Positions 45,780 through 55,894 of a stretch of 64,000 bases of DNA are shown piece by piece. The notes beneath the pieces were generated by a model. That model saw nothing but the letters and a program-made list of their open reading frames with translations, was not told where the DNA came from and ran no database searches. Both the position numbers and the translations under genes were made by a program. Within the stretch, counting starts at the first letter, position 1, and each line of letters begins with the position of its first letter. Source of the DNA: Pelagibacterium halotolerans B2 (GTDB taxonomy: Bacteria; Pseudomonadota; Alphaproteobacteria; Rhizobiales; Devosiaceae); assembly GCF_000230555.1 (NCBI RefSeq), contig NC_016078.1, positions 1,302,001-1,366,000 of the forward strand. Reading direction: 5' to 3'.

Positions 45780-46970
45780 TCAGAACAAATGCGCGGCGAC
45801 AAGATCGCCGCGCACCTTTCCGGGACAATTCTCGTCCTGCACGATCAATACATCGGCCGCCGCCAGCGAGGATAAGTGTCCGCTGTCGGTCTGCCGGATC
45901 GGTGCGACCCTCGTTCCTTGCTCCGCATCACTCACCAGCCGCCCGCGCATGAAATGCCGGCGCGGCCCGTTGGGCGGCAGCGCGTCCGCCAGCGGCAGAT
46001 AAAGCGGAGCGGGCAGGGCGCCGCCCATCATTTTTTGTAGCGCCGGCAGAACGAAAATCCGCGCCGTCACCAGCGCCGAAACCGGATTGCCCGGCAAACC
46101 AAACACCACCGTCTTGCCCTTGCGCCCGAACATCAGTGGCTTGCCCGGTCGCATGGCGATGCGCCAGAAATCGATATCGACGCCATTGGCTTTTAGCATG
46201 TCCTGCACGAAATCATGCTCGCCCACGCTGGCTCCGCCCGTGGTGAGCAAAATATCGGGCCCGTCGGCCAACGCCCGAGCCAACGCATCGCCCAACACAT
46301 CCCTGTCGTCGGCAACGATTCCCAGATCGCGCACCTGCGCCCCGTGCCCGGAAAAAAACGCGGCCAATCCAACCGAATTGGACGCAACGATCTGATCGGG
46401 CCCAACCACGCCCCCCGGCGCTACCAGCTCATCCCCCGTCGCCAGCAGCGCCACCCGCGGACGCGCCGAGATGGAAAGTCTTGCCACATTGCCCGCCGCC
46501 GCCAGCGCAATCTTGCGCGGATCGAGCACAGCCCCCGTCGCAATCAGCACGTCGCCTTGTGCAAAATCCTCGCCCCGAAACCGTACGCTGCGTCCCGGCG
46601 CGACGTCGCAATCGAAAGTGATCGCATTGCCCTCGGCCCGCGTTTCCTCCTGCATGATGACCGCATCGGCTCCGGCGGGCACCGGCGCACCGGTAAAGAT
46701 CCGCGTGCATTGGCCAGGCCCGACGGTCCCGTCAAATCCGGCCCCCGCCTGCGATGCGCCAACCATTCTCAGCGTTACACCCGGCCGCACGTCTTCGGCC
46801 CGCACAGCATATCCATCCATGGCGCTGACATTGAATGCGGGGTTGAACAACTTCGCGCGGAGGTCTTCGGCCAGCACACGTCCCGCCGATTCGGCGAGAG
46901 CAACCCGCTCGCTGCCAAGCGGACGCACGGATTTCAGAATCCGCTCCAGCGCCTCATCGACCGAAATCAA
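45780..46970 (-). CDS. moeA: Molybdopterin molybdotransferase MoeA
   Basis: MoeA inserts molybdate into adenylylated molybdopterin. The 396-residue protein has the N-terminal PVxxAL-like start (ISVDEALERIL), the AMDGYAVRAED segment and the conserved TTGGASVGEHDFV and GLPGNPVSALV motifs of the MogA-like domain (about residues 235-320). A C-terminal beta domain completes it. The start is TTG at 46970 overlapping the moaC stop. In many relatives lexA follows directly; here 18 kb of catabolic genes intervene. Confidence 0.93.
   Translation of the reverse strand: MISVDEALERILKSVRPLGSERVALAESAGRVLAEDLRAKLFNPAFNVSAMDGYAVRAEDVRPGVTLRMVGASQAGAGFDGTVGPGQCTRIFTGAPVPAGADAVIMQEETRAEGNAITFDCDVAPGRSVRFRGEDFAQGDVLIATGAVLDPRKIALAAAGNVARLSISARPRVALLATGDELVAPGGVVGPDQIVASNSVGLAAFFSGHGAQVRDLGIVADDRDVLGDALARALADGPDILLTTGGASVGEHDFVQDMLKANGVDIDFWRIAMRPGKPLMFGRKGKTVVFGLPGNPVSALVTARIFVLPALQKMMGGALPAPLYLPLADALPPNGPRRHFMRGRLVSDAEQGTRVAPIRQTDSGHLSSLAAADVLIVQDENCPGKVRGDLVAAHLF
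45791..45813. other. Hairpin just past tcuB, within the moeA 3' end
   Basis: GCGCGGCGA pairs with TCGCCGCGC around a 5-base loop, beginning 12 bp after the tcuB stop and inside the moeA coding end. It could end tcuB transcription, though the following ACCTTTCC is a poor T-run. Confidence 0.35.
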
Positions 46971-47452
46971 CCGGGCACCCGTTTGAAATCGCCTGACTTC
47001 CCGCCGCTTTTTTCGATGAGCTGGATGCCCGAAATGGTCATGGATTTGTCCAGCGCCTTGGCCATGTCGTAAAGCGTGAGCGCTGCGACGGATGCTGCGG
47101 TCAGCGCCTCCATCTCGACCCCGGTCCGCCCCACAGTCTCGACAGTCGCGGAAATCGCGATCGTGCCGGGCGCCTCCCCGCGCTCGATCTCAACGCCGAT
47201 TTTCGTCACCGGAATGGGGTGGCAAAGCGGGATCAGCGCGGAGGTTTTCTTGGCTGCCATGATCCCGGCCACCCGTGCCACGGCAATGGCGTCGCCCTTC
47301 TTGAGCGTGCCCCCGAAAATCGCCTCGACGATCTCGACCGTGGCGTGCAGCACGGCACCGGCCACGGCGCGCCGCACGGTTTCGTCCTTGCCCGAGATGT
47401 CGACGATCCGCGCCGCGCCCGTCTCGTCGAGATGGGTCAGTTCGCGCGCCAT
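46967..47452 (-). CDS. moaC: Cyclic pyranopterin monophosphate synthase MoaC
   Basis: MoaC converts the MoaA product 3',8-cH2GTP to cyclic pyranopterin monophosphate in molybdenum cofactor synthesis. The 161-residue protein shows the family N-terminus (LTHLDETGAARIVDISGK), the AKKTSALIPLCHPIP segment with the conserved His and Pro, and the TLYDMAKALDKSM helix with catalytic Asp and Lys. It sits between trpC (1-bp gap) and moeA (overlap), in the common trpDC-moaC-moeA cluster. Confidence 0.95.
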   Translation of the reverse strand: MARELTHLDETGAARIVDISGKDETVRRAVAGAVLHATVEIVEAIFGGTLKKGDAIAVARVAGIMAAKKTSALIPLCHPIPVTKIGVEIERGEAPGTIAISATVETVGRTGVEMEALTAASVAALTLYDMAKALDKSMTISGIQLIEKSGGKSGDFKRVPG

Positions 47453-47453
47453 C

Positions 47454-48251
47454 TCAGGCTCCCATCAACAGCGTACGGGTCGCCGCCGCCACATCGGACT
47501 GCCGCATCAGGCTCTCCCCGACCAGGAAGCACCCGACGCCAGCCTCGGCTTCGAGATATTTGATATCGTCATGGGCAAAGACGCCGCTCTCGGATACCAG
47601 AAGCTTGTCGTCCGGCACCAGTTTGGCCAGAGCGACGGTGGTTTCCAGCGTCACCTCGAAGGTCCGCAGATTACGATTGTTGATGCCGATGAAATCGGCG
47701 CCCAGCGCCAGCGCACGCTCGGTTTCTTCAGCGTCATGAACTTCCACGAGCGCGTCCATACCCCACTCGGCAGCGCTTTCAAGCAAAGTCCGAGCGGCAA
47801 CATCGTCGACCGATGCCATGATGATCAGAATGCAGTCCGCCCCCCAGGCGCGCGCTTCCACCACCTGATAGGGTTCGAACAGAAAATCCTTGCGCAGCGC
47901 CGGAAGTCCCGTCGCCGACCGCGCCGCGCCAAGGAACTCCGGCCGCCCCTGAAACGATGGCGTATCGGTTAGCACCGAAAGGCACGCCGCGCCACCGTCT
48001 TCATAGGCCTTGGCCAAAACCGGCGGATCGAAATCGGGTCGGATCAATCCTTTGGATGGACTGGCCTTTTTGACCTCGGCAATCAGCCCGTATTTCCCGG
48101 TGGCCCGCTTGGCCTTCAACGCGGCGATAAAACCGCGCGGCGCGTCCTGCTCGCGCGCCATCGCGGTCAACTCGGCCAGTGGCACAGCCGATTTGGCCGC
48201 CGCGATTTCCTCGCGCTTATAGGCCTCGATCTTGCGCAGAATATCGGTCAT
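47454..48251 (-). CDS. trpC: Indole-3-glycerol phosphate synthase
   Basis: TrpC closes the indole ring from CdRP in tryptophan synthesis. The 265-residue TIM barrel contains [15 protein letters not shown] (residues 57-71, catalytic Lys), the [14 protein letters not shown] loop, [18 protein letters not shown], and the final [10 protein letters not shown] phosphate-binding region. It is a stand-alone enzyme, without the TrpF domain fused in E. coli. It overlaps the trpD stop (ATGA) and precedes moaC. Confidence 0.95.
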   Translation of the reverse strand: MTDILRKIEAYKREEIAAAKSAVPLAELTAMAREQDAPRGFIAALKAKRATGKYGLIAEVKKASPSKGLIRPDFDPPVLAKAYEDGGAACLSVLTDTPSFQGRPEFLGAARSATGLPALRKDFLFEPYQVVEARAWGADCILIIMASVDDVAARTLLESAAEWGMDALVEVHDAEETERALALGADFIGINNRNLRTFEVTLETTVALAKLVPDDKLLVSESGVFAHDDIKYLEAEAGVGCFLVGESLMRQSDVAAATRTLLMGA

Positions 48252-49261
48252 TGTGCCCCCGAAACGGCAATGAGTTTGTCGAGCGTGGCCTTGGCCTTGC
48301 CGCTGTCTATGGCTTCTGCGCCCATAGCCACGCCCTCGGGCAGCGTTCGCACCTTGTCGGCGATAATGAAGGCCGCTGCCGCGTTGAGCAGCACGATATC
48401 GCGATATGCGCCCTTGGCGCCCTCGAGCAGCTTGCGCAGCTCGCCCGCATTATGTTCAGGATCGCCGCCGACGATGTCGTCGAGCTTGGCGCGGGGCAGC
48501 CCGGCGTCTTCGGGCGTGACCTCGAAGGATGTCAGGTTGCCGTTCTTGATCTGTGAAACAAAGGACGGCCCCGTGGTCGAAAGCTCATCCAGCCCGCTGT
48601 CCCCATGGACAACCCAGGCCGCTTGCGCCTGATTGGCCAACAGCGCTGCGGCCACCGGCTCCACCCATTCATTGTCGAACACGCCGAGCAGGTAGCGTTT
48701 GACTCCGGCCGGGTTCGATTGTGGCCCGAGCAGGTTGAACATGGTCCGCACCCCCATTTCAGCGCGGGTAGGGCCCACATGGCGCATGGCCGGGTGATGG
48801 TTGGGCGCAAACATGAACCCGATGCCCGCTTCGCGTATGCAGGCCGAAATCCGCTCGGGGGACAAATCGAGGCTGATGCCCAGCTTTTGCAGCGCTTCGG
48901 CCGAGCCCGATTTCGACGACAGCGCCCGGTTGCCATGCTTTGCGACCGGAACCCCGGCAGCGGCCACCACGATGGATGCGCCGGTCGAAATGTTGAGCGT
49001 TCCCGCGCCGTCCCCGCCGGTGCCCACGATGTCGATGGCATCTTCGGGCGCCTCGACGGGCACCATCTTGTTGCGCATGATCGAAACGGCAGCGGCGATC
49101 TCGCCAACGGTTTCGCCCTTTACCCGCATGCCCATCAGGAAGGCACCGGTCTGGGACGCCGTTGCTTCGCCGCTCATGATGATGTCCATCACCTGGCGCA
49201 TTTCCGTGCCGGTCAGATCCTTGCCATCGGCTATCCGGTTCAGCGCGCCCTTGATGTCCAT
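48248..49261 (-). CDS. trpD: Anthranilate phosphoribosyltransferase
   Basis: TrpD transfers phosphoribosyl from PRPP to anthranilate. The 337-residue protein has the [19 protein letters not shown]-binding motif (about residues 78-92), [15 protein letters not shown] and the [13 protein letters not shown] segment. I start it at ATG 49261, with AAGGGA 5 bases upstream, giving [13 protein letters not shown]; a longer frame upstream enters repeat DNA. Unlike the E. coli fusion it has no glutaminase domain. A 1.48-kb repeat-rich gap separates it from trpG. Confidence 0.95.
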   Translation of the reverse strand: MDIKGALNRIADGKDLTGTEMRQVMDIIMSGEATASQTGAFLMGMRVKGETVGEIAAAVSIMRNKMVPVEAPEDAIDIVGTGGDGAGTLNISTGASIVVAAAGVPVAKHGNRALSSKSGSAEALQKLGISLDLSPERISACIREAGIGFMFAPNHHPAMRHVGPTRAEMGVRTMFNLLGPQSNPAGVKRYLLGVFDNEWVEPVAAALLANQAQAAWVVHGDSGLDELSTTGPSFVSQIKNGNLTSFEVTPEDAGLPRAKLDDIVGGDPEHNAGELRKLLEGAKGAYRDIVLLNAAAAFIIADKVRTLPEGVAMGAEAIDSGKAKATLDKLIAVSGAQ

Positions 49262-49465
49262 GTTCGTCCCTTCCGTTGTCCGGCATTGGGAGTAGCGCAG
49301 GCAACGGGCAGGGGCAAGTGGGCGTGCAAAAGCGTCCGACGGCCAATGACCTCGGCTTTCGAATTGGTCAGACGGCATGGGGCGATGAACGCTCCGCATG
49401 ATTTAGTTTTAATATGAAGCGATCATCGCCCGCCGTCGCGCATAGCGCTTTGGGCGTTCGGCACT

Positions 49466-49637
49466 TGAAAGGCTCCACCGGAGCCTTTCATTCAGCTTTG
49501 CTGAACCGTTTCTCACTCCGGGGTTTTTGGCTTAGTCGCCCTTCAGAAGGCTAGGGTTGGCCCTCCGACCATAGGTCTCCAGGCGTTTGTGCGCTGCTCA
49601 AGGTCCACCGGACCTTGAGCTTTGGCCAGAGGCCAAA
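49466..49637. repeat. Series of perfect hairpins after trpD
   Basis: Four inverted repeats occur within 172 bp: an 11-bp stem with ACC loop (49466-49490), a 6-bp stem TTCAGC-TTT-GCTGAA (49491-49505), another 11-bp stem with ACC loop (49596-49620), and TTTGGCC-AGA-GGCCAAA (49621-49637). They lie at the trpD end of the 1.48-kb gap between trpD and trpG, which shows no convincing gene. Confidence 0.6.
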
Positions 49638-49819
49638 CCGCTGCAAACTCCCTTCCGGGTTTCCCTGGTACGACGGCGTTAGCAAAATGGCGCCAGCCTC
49701 GCATCCGAGATCAGGCGGCCGGTTCGCGCCGTCCGGCGCTTGTGACGTTTGGGCCTTCCCTGCGGCGACCCGCATGGAACCCGGATCGGCCAACGGACAT
49801 TCCGGAGCGCCTGGAGAGC

Positions 49820-49865
49820 TTTTTCGGTCGTGTTCCCGAACCGAAAAAGTGGCGACCACTTTTTC
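49820..49865. other. Two overlapping, mutually exclusive hairpins
   Basis: CTTTTTCGGT pairs with ACCGAAAAAG (49820-49829 with 49841-49850), and AAAAAGTGG pairs with CCACTTTTT (49845-49853 with 49857-49865). The two share bases 49845-49850, so only one can form. The AAAAAGTGG-N3-CCACTTTTT unit is a form I associate with rhizobial intergenic repeats. On either strand the second hairpin ends in a T-run. Confidence 0.5.
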
Positions 49866-50063
49866 TGGAAACACTCCGATGTGGTCCTGGGCTCGGACCC
49901 ATGCTTCCCCTTTCTCCATCCTGCCCTCACCGGAAGCTCGTATGCATCCTCGTCTCTGGTGCGGCCGTGAGGCGAGAATGGCATGGGGGTGATGGGGCGG
50001 GGATAAAGTTTTTTGCGGCTGGGTGGGTAAGGGCTTGCTCTCCAGCATCTCATCCTCCCCCGC

Positions 50064-50204
50064 GTCATCCTCGGGCTTGACCCGGGGATCCGCAACGCTG
50101 CTGTTGTGCAGCGCAGAAGTGGCGCCCCCTCGCGCCTCACGGCTCCTCAACCCCTTCACCGGCTGCCCGACGCAGCGGATCCCCGGGTCAAGCCCGAGGA
50201 TGAC
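50064..50204. repeat. 30-bp inverted repeat pair, first unit
   Basis: A perfect 30-bp sequence at 50064-50093 (centre CGGGCTTGACCCGGGG) recurs in inverse orientation at 50175-50204, flanking 81 bp. A nearly identical arrangement recurs about 332 bp downstream. These are REP-type elements typical of alphaproteobacterial intergenic DNA; the translated pattern GLDPGIR ... RVKPEDD seen in spurious frames is the known hallmark. Confidence 0.7.
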
Positions 50205-50392
50205 GATGGGGTGGGTGAATGTCTGGTGATGGAGCCGAGAAGGTGGCCCAAGCCCCATTGCTATCTTGGACATGATCCGGGACCCAGCAGCCTTGCCGAC
50301 CCTCCGGTGCGTGAAGAGAGGCTCATGGGCCCCGGCGTTCGCCGGGGAAGCGAGGGAGGGTGAGGCTTGCTCGCCGGCACCTCCCCCTCTCC

Positions 50393-50538
50393 ATCGTCAT
50401 CCTCGGGCTCGACCCGGGGATCCGCTGCATCGGGCAGCCGGTGAAGGAGTCGGGGTGCGATGAGGGGGCGGCGAACACCACTTCTGCTGCGTTTGCTGAC
50501 GTCCTGCAGATCCCCGGGTCGAGCCCGAGGATGACGAT
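50393..50538. repeat. 30-bp inverted repeat pair, second unit
   Basis: A perfect 30-bp sequence at 50393-50422 (centre CGGGCTCGACCCGGGG) is repeated in inverse orientation at 50509-50538. Following each unit is a similar block, GGTGGCCCA...TTGGACATGATCCGG (about 50242-50280 and 50573-50610), so the whole module is a divergent tandem duplication with a period near 331 bp. Confidence 0.65.
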
Positions 50539-50741
50539 GGGTGTGGTTGGTGCTGGTGATGGAGCCGGAAAGGTGGCCCAGATCCCATCGCTATATTGGA
50601 CATGATCCGGCCCCCCAGCAGCCTTGCCCATGCTCTTGAGCGAGCGGCAACGCGCATAGCGCTCCGGGCGTTCGCCGGGGAAGCGAGAGGGAAGGATGGT
50701 GAAAGACTGCGGGCGGGGTTTTCCCGGTCAGCGAAAGCCGT

Positions 50742-51338
50742 TCAAGCGGCCCGGTCGGCGTTGAAATCGCGGGCGATGTTCAAGAAGTTCTGCAGAATGG
50801 CGTGCCCGTTTTCCGAGGAAATGCTCTCGGGATGGAACTGCACCCCATGCACCGGCAGCACGCGATGCTGGAGCCCCATGATCTGCCCGTCATCGGAGCG
50901 CGCCGTTACCGTCAATTCGCCGGGCAGCGTTTCGTCGCGCACCACCAGCGAGTGATAGCGCGTGGCCTCGAACTGCTTGTTGAGCCCGCGAAACACGCCG
51001 CGCCCGTCATGGGTAATGGTGGAAACCTTGCCATGCATGGGATGCGGCGCACGCACCACCTCGCCGCCGAAAGCCTGTCCCATCGATTGCAGCCCCAGAC
51101 AAACCCCGAACAGAGGTATTTCACCCGCAAAGCGTGAGATCAGCGGCAGGCATATTCCCGCTTCATTGGGCGTGCAGGGACCGGGGGAAATCACGATAGC
51201 GTCCGGTGCCTTTTCGGCGATCTCGTCGAGCGTGATCTTGTCGTTGCGCACCACATCGACCTCGGCCCCCAACTCGCCGATATAATGGACGAGATTGTAG
51301 GTGAAGCTGTCGTAGTTATCGATCATCAGGACGCGCAT
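50742..51338 (-). CDS. trpG: Anthranilate synthase component II (glutamine amidotransferase)
   Basis: TrpG supplies ammonia from glutamine to TrpE. The 198-residue class I glutaminase has [24 protein letters not shown] at its start (DNYDSFTYN core), the ISPGPCTP segment, the nucleophile Cys in [13 protein letters not shown] (about residue 82) and the VQFHPES His/Glu pair near residue 170. It begins directly after the trpE stop. In many rhizobia trpE and trpG are fused; here they are separate genes. Confidence 0.95.
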   Translation of the reverse strand: MRVLMIDNYDSFTYNLVHYIGELGAEVDVVRNDKITLDEIAEKAPDAIVISPGPCTPNEAGICLPLISRFAGEIPLFGVCLGLQSMGQAFGGEVVRAPHPMHGKVSTITHDGRGVFRGLNKQFEATRYHSLVVRDETLPGELTVTARSDDGQIMGLQHRVLPVHGVQFHPESISSENGHAILQNFLNIARDFNADRAA

Positions 51339-52850
51339 CTACTGACCCACCTTGGCCTGGCCGGCATAGCGTAGCGCTTCCTCGGCGGCGCTGAAAAGAG
51401 CCTTTGCCTTGTTCTCGCATTCGAGCTGTTCAAGCTCGGGCTTGGAATCGGCGACGATCCCGGCCCCGGCCTGCACATAGAGCTTTTGGTCCTTGAGGAT
51501 CGCCGTGCGCAGGACGATGCAGGTGTCCATCCTCCCGTCGGCCCCGAAATAGCCCACGCAGCCGGCATAAACCCCCCGCCGCGCCACTTCGAGCTCATCG
51601 ATGATTTCCATGGCGCGCACTTTGGGCGCGCCCGAAACCGTGCCCGCCGGAAAGCCGGCGGCTAACGCATCGATATTGTCGAATTTGGGATCGAGCCTGC
51701 CCACCACGTTGGAAACGATGTGCATGACGTGGGAATAATATTCGAGGAAATATTTGTCGGTGACCTTGACCGTTCCGATCTGCGACACGCGCCCCACATC
51801 GTTGCGGCCCAGATCGAGCAGCATCAGGTGCTCGGACAATTCCTTGGGATCGGCCAGCAACTCCTCGGCCATCTCCTTGTCCTGTTCGGGCGTTGCGCCA
51901 CGCCTGCGCGTTCCGGCAATCGGGCGGATCGTCACCTCGCCCTCATCGACACGGACCAGAATTTCCGGGCTCGATCCCGCCACGGCGAAATCGCCGAAAT
52001 CGAGGAAATACATGTAGGGCGAGGGATTGGTGCGCCGCAGCGCGCGGTACAAGGCAGTTGGCGGCAGCGTGAAGTCGGCGGAAAAGCGCTGGCTGAGCAC
52101 CACCTGAAAGATGTCGCCGGCCGCTATGTAGTCCTGGGCCGCGCGCACCATCGCAAAGTAATCCTCGCGCAATGTGTTCGAGCTAATCTCGATCTTTGCC
52201 AGATCGGGAATTTCGCTAATGCGGGGCAGGGGCCTTTCCAGCCGCAAGATCGCGTCCTCGATCCGCTCATTGGCCGCTTCGAAAGCCTGACGGGCCGTGA
52301 CGCCCTCGCGGGGATAGACCGGTGCTGTCAGAAACAACTCATCCTTGAGCGTGTCGAACACGGCAAGAATCGAGGGCCGCATCATTATGGCGTCCGGCAC
52401 CCCGATCGTATCGGGGTTCGTGTCGGGCAGTTCTTCCATGAACCGCACCATGTCGTAACCGAGATACCCGAACACGCCCGCCGAGTTGGCGGGCAACTCC
52501 TTTGGCATGTCGATCTGGCTTTCGGCGATCAGTGTCCTTAGGGCGTCGAGGGGAAGTGCACCGAGTGTACAATAGGCGTCAGAGGCCGTTTGTGCCGCTC
52601 GGTTGATCTCCGCAACCCCGTCCCGCACCCTCCATAACAGGTCCGGATCGAGCCCGATCATCGAGTACCGACCACGCACCGCACCGCCCTCGACCGATTC
52701 GAGAAGGAAGCTGTAGCGCCGCCCTTCGGCCAGTTTCAGATAGGTGCCGATCGGCGTTTCGAGGTCGGCCACGATGCGCTTATAGAGAACCTGTCCCTTG
52801 CCTGCATCGTAAATTTCCGCAAAGGAAACAAAGTCATAGCCGTCCGACAT
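51339..52850 (-). CDS. trpE: Anthranilate synthase component I
   Basis: TrpE makes anthranilate from chorismate with ammonia from TrpG. The 503-residue protein has the N-terminal regulatory domain (LETPIGTYLKLA, RYSFLLESVEGG with the Ser-Glu of the tryptophan site) and the chorismate-binding catalytic half (GDIFQVVLSQRFS, RPIAGTRRRG, SHVMHIVSNVVG, GFPAGTVSGAPKVRAMEI). It lies 7 bp after the ppiD gene, so it is cotranscribed with it. I see no trp leader peptide in that short gap. Confidence 0.95.
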   Translation of the reverse strand: MSDGYDFVSFAEIYDAGKGQVLYKRIVADLETPIGTYLKLAEGRRYSFLLESVEGGAVRGRYSMIGLDPDLLWRVRDGVAEINRAAQTASDAYCTLGALPLDALRTLIAESQIDMPKELPANSAGVFGYLGYDMVRFMEELPDTNPDTIGVPDAIMMRPSILAVFDTLKDELFLTAPVYPREGVTARQAFEAANERIEDAILRLERPLPRISEIPDLAKIEISSNTLREDYFAMVRAAQDYIAAGDIFQVVLSQRFSADFTLPPTALYRALRRTNPSPYMYFLDFGDFAVAGSSPEILVRVDEGEVTIRPIAGTRRRGATPEQDKEMAEELLADPKELSEHLMLLDLGRNDVGRVSQIGTVKVTDKYFLEYYSHVMHIVSNVVGRLDPKFDNIDALAAGFPAGTVSGAPKVRAMEIIDELEVARRGVYAGCVGYFGADGRMDTCIVLRTAILKDQKLYVQAGAGIVADSKPELEQLECENKAKALFSAAEEALRYAGQAKVGQ

Positions 52851-52857
52851 GGCGAAC

Positions 52858-54726
52858 CTATTCGAGCCCGATCACGCGATTGAGGGCTTCCTCGTTGATC
52901 CTGATCCCAACGTCGGAGCGCAATCCTTCGACGAAATTGGCAAAGATCAGGTCGGGGAAATCCACCTCCAGCGCCTCGGCAACCTGCGACGGCGCATCCG
53001 CCGCGGCCGGCGTCACGTCGGTCACCTGAAAAACAACGACATCACCATCCTGGGTCGAGACATAATTGGCATACCCCTCACCCCCCTGGAACGCCGCCTG
53101 GGCAAGATCGGGATCGATCGCCGCGCCGGCGCTATTGCGCGTAAAAGGCGCAGAACTCTGGGGAATCTGGCCCTGTTCGGCGGCGACGGTGAAGACATCG
53201 CTCCCGCTATCGATGGCGGCCACGATATCTTCCGCGGTGCGCGTCATTTCCATATCGGTCTGCAATTCCTGCCAGGCCGCAACAACCTCGTCGCGGACCT
53301 CGTCGAGTGTCTGGTCGCGGGCCGCCTGAACCTCGGACAGTTCAAAGAACACGGTACGATTCGAGCCAAGGCTGATCGCCGGTGTGACCCTCGCATCGGG
53401 TGAAGCGTTAAAAACCGCGTCGACGATGGGCTGGGTTGATCCTTCCGGAAGCGTGGAAATGTCAGCCAGTTGAGCGCCGTCGGAGGTCAGATCGAGGTCG
53501 TAAATCTCAAGGCCGTACCGTTCGGCGACTTCGGAAATCGGCTGGAACGCCGCACGGGCCTCCTCGATTTCGTCATAGACGTCGAACAGCATATCCTGCG
53601 CCTTGCGCGCCGCCACCGACTGCGCCACCTCATCGCGCACCGCGTCGAGCGGCTGTTGGCCACCCTCCTCGATCGCACTTACCCAGATAACGCGATAGCC
53701 ATTGCTGCCCTCAAGCACCACGTAGCCATTCTGCTCGAGGCCGAACGCGGCCTGCGCCAGGTTGGCATCGGTAATCTGGCTTTCCGCAAGCGTGCCCAGC
53801 GAGGCCACCTCGGTCTGAAGTCCGGCTTCCGACACCACGCTGGCGAACGAGGCACCGCTTTCCGCGCCGTCGATAAACGGCTGCGCAGCCTCGGCATCGG
53901 GCAGAACGAGCTGGCTGATGGTCCGGCGCTCGGGAACGACGAACTGCGGGGCAATTCGCTCGTATTCGGCGGCGATTTCTTCTTCGGTCACCTCGACGCC
54001 TTGAGCGAGCGCGTCGACGGTCAATGGCAAAAGGCTCACCACCCGCGTTTCCACGGTGCGGAACCGGCCCTGGTTCTCCGTAAAGAACTGCTGCAATTCC
54101 TCTTCACTCGGCTCATCGGATACCGAAAACAGCACAGGGTTAAGTTCGATATATTCGATGGTGCGCTGGTCGCCGTCATAAGAACGCGCGATATCGAGCG
54201 CCACCTGCGGCACGCTCGCGCCGGTCAAGATCGACCCGATCTGCTCACGGCTGGCGGCGCTACGCTGCAGGTTGAGATATTCGGTCTCGGTGTAGCCGGA
54301 CTGACGCAGCATGGAGACGAACTCGCTGGCGTCGAACAAGCCCAGCGCGCCTGCAAAATTGGGATCCTCGCGCACCAGTTCGGCCAGCTTGGCGTCAGAT
54401 GCTCCGAGCCCGAGGTCGCGGGCCAGGATTTCGATCGATGCGTCATTTGCCAGCCGCGCGATGGCGGAATTGGGAATACCGAAACTCACCGCCTGCTGTG
54501 CGCTCGGAGTCATGCCTGTCTGCGCAGCGAATTGATTGACCTGGCTGCGATAGACCCGGTCGAAATCGCGCACCGAAATGTTCTGGTCCCCGACCCGGGC
54601 CACCGTATTGGCGTTGAGGTCGAGAAAAACGCTTGGAATGCCGAACCCGGCGACCGCGATGATCAAAACACCCAGGAAGACTTTGGCGACCCAGCTGCGG
54701 CCGAAATTGCGAAGATTGTCGAGCAT
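52858..54726 (-). CDS. Periplasmic peptidyl-prolyl isomerase/chaperone (PpiD-like)
   Basis: PpiD-type proteins are membrane-anchored periplasmic chaperones that assist outer-membrane protein folding. The 622-residue protein has a short cytoplasmic start (MLDNLRNFGRSWVAK), one signal-anchor helix (about residues 16-36), a SurA_N-like chaperone domain (about 45-200), and a parvulin-type PPIase region (about 245-360, VPERRTISQLVL, with divergent catalytic residues). A C-terminal chaperone-like segment follows. It is the first gene of the ppiD-trpE-trpG unit and is divergent from tpiA. Confidence 0.85.
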   Translation of the reverse strand: MLDNLRNFGRSWVAKVFLGVLIIAVAGFGIPSVFLDLNANTVARVGDQNISVRDFDRVYRSQVNQFAAQTGMTPSAQQAVSFGIPNSAIARLANDASIEILARDLGLGASDAKLAELVREDPNFAGALGLFDASEFVSMLRQSGYTETEYLNLQRSAASREQIGSILTGASVPQVALDIARSYDGDQRTIEYIELNPVLFSVSDEPSEEELQQFFTENQGRFRTVETRVVSLLPLTVDALAQGVEVTEEEIAAEYERIAPQFVVPERRTISQLVLPDAEAAQPFIDGAESGASFASVVSEAGLQTEVASLGTLAESQITDANLAQAAFGLEQNGYVVLEGSNGYRVIWVSAIEEGGQQPLDAVRDEVAQSVAARKAQDMLFDVYDEIEEARAAFQPISEVAERYGLEIYDLDLTSDGAQLADISTLPEGSTQPIVDAVFNASPDARVTPAISLGSNRTVFFELSEVQAARDQTLDEVRDEVVAAWQELQTDMEMTRTAEDIVAAIDSGSDVFTVAAEQGQIPQSSAPFTRNSAGAAIDPDLAQAAFQGGEGYANYVSTQDGDVVVFQVTDVTPAAADAPSQVAEALEVDFPDLIFANFVEGLRSDVGIRINEEALNRVIGLE

Positions 54727-54893
54727 TTAGTACCGATCGGTTGATGGCGGACTCTAGCCTTTGGTCGTAGGTCAGCCCTATGGCATTCGAAGCGCGCGCA
54801 TAATAGACAGGGTCCATCGGGCCCTGCAAGCCGCACTCAGGACGCCCGGTTAAGCCATTCTCCGTGTGCGTGCAAGGTGTTGTTGGGGTTCGG

Positions 54894-55649
<756 letters not shown>

Positions 55650-55894
55650 AAACGGAACGGGAAACTGTCGCTCCAGAGGGCTGGCCAATACCGATCTTTG
55701 CGTGTAGAACGCCCGCCAACGCGATGCCTGTGCAGAGCCTTGCTTGACGGCCGGACGGTCGGGGCAGGGCTTGAGCCGTTAAGCCTTCCGGGCAAGAACG
55801 GACCACGCGCATCTGAAAGATATTGCGCTGCCAGGGTTCGCTTCCCATATGTCCCGGCTTGAGCGCGAGAGCATTTTTGAAGGACGAACCGTAA

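Noticed and set aside
49551..50273. 240-codon minus-strand frame between trpD and trpG
   Set aside because: Its translation is the usual product of intergenic repeats (GLDPGIR, RVKPEDD, RKSSPG strings) with no domain or ribosome-binding site.
52851..52857. trp attenuator or leader peptide before trpE
   Set aside because: Only 7 bp separate the ppiD gene and trpE, leaving no room for a leader peptide or attenuator.
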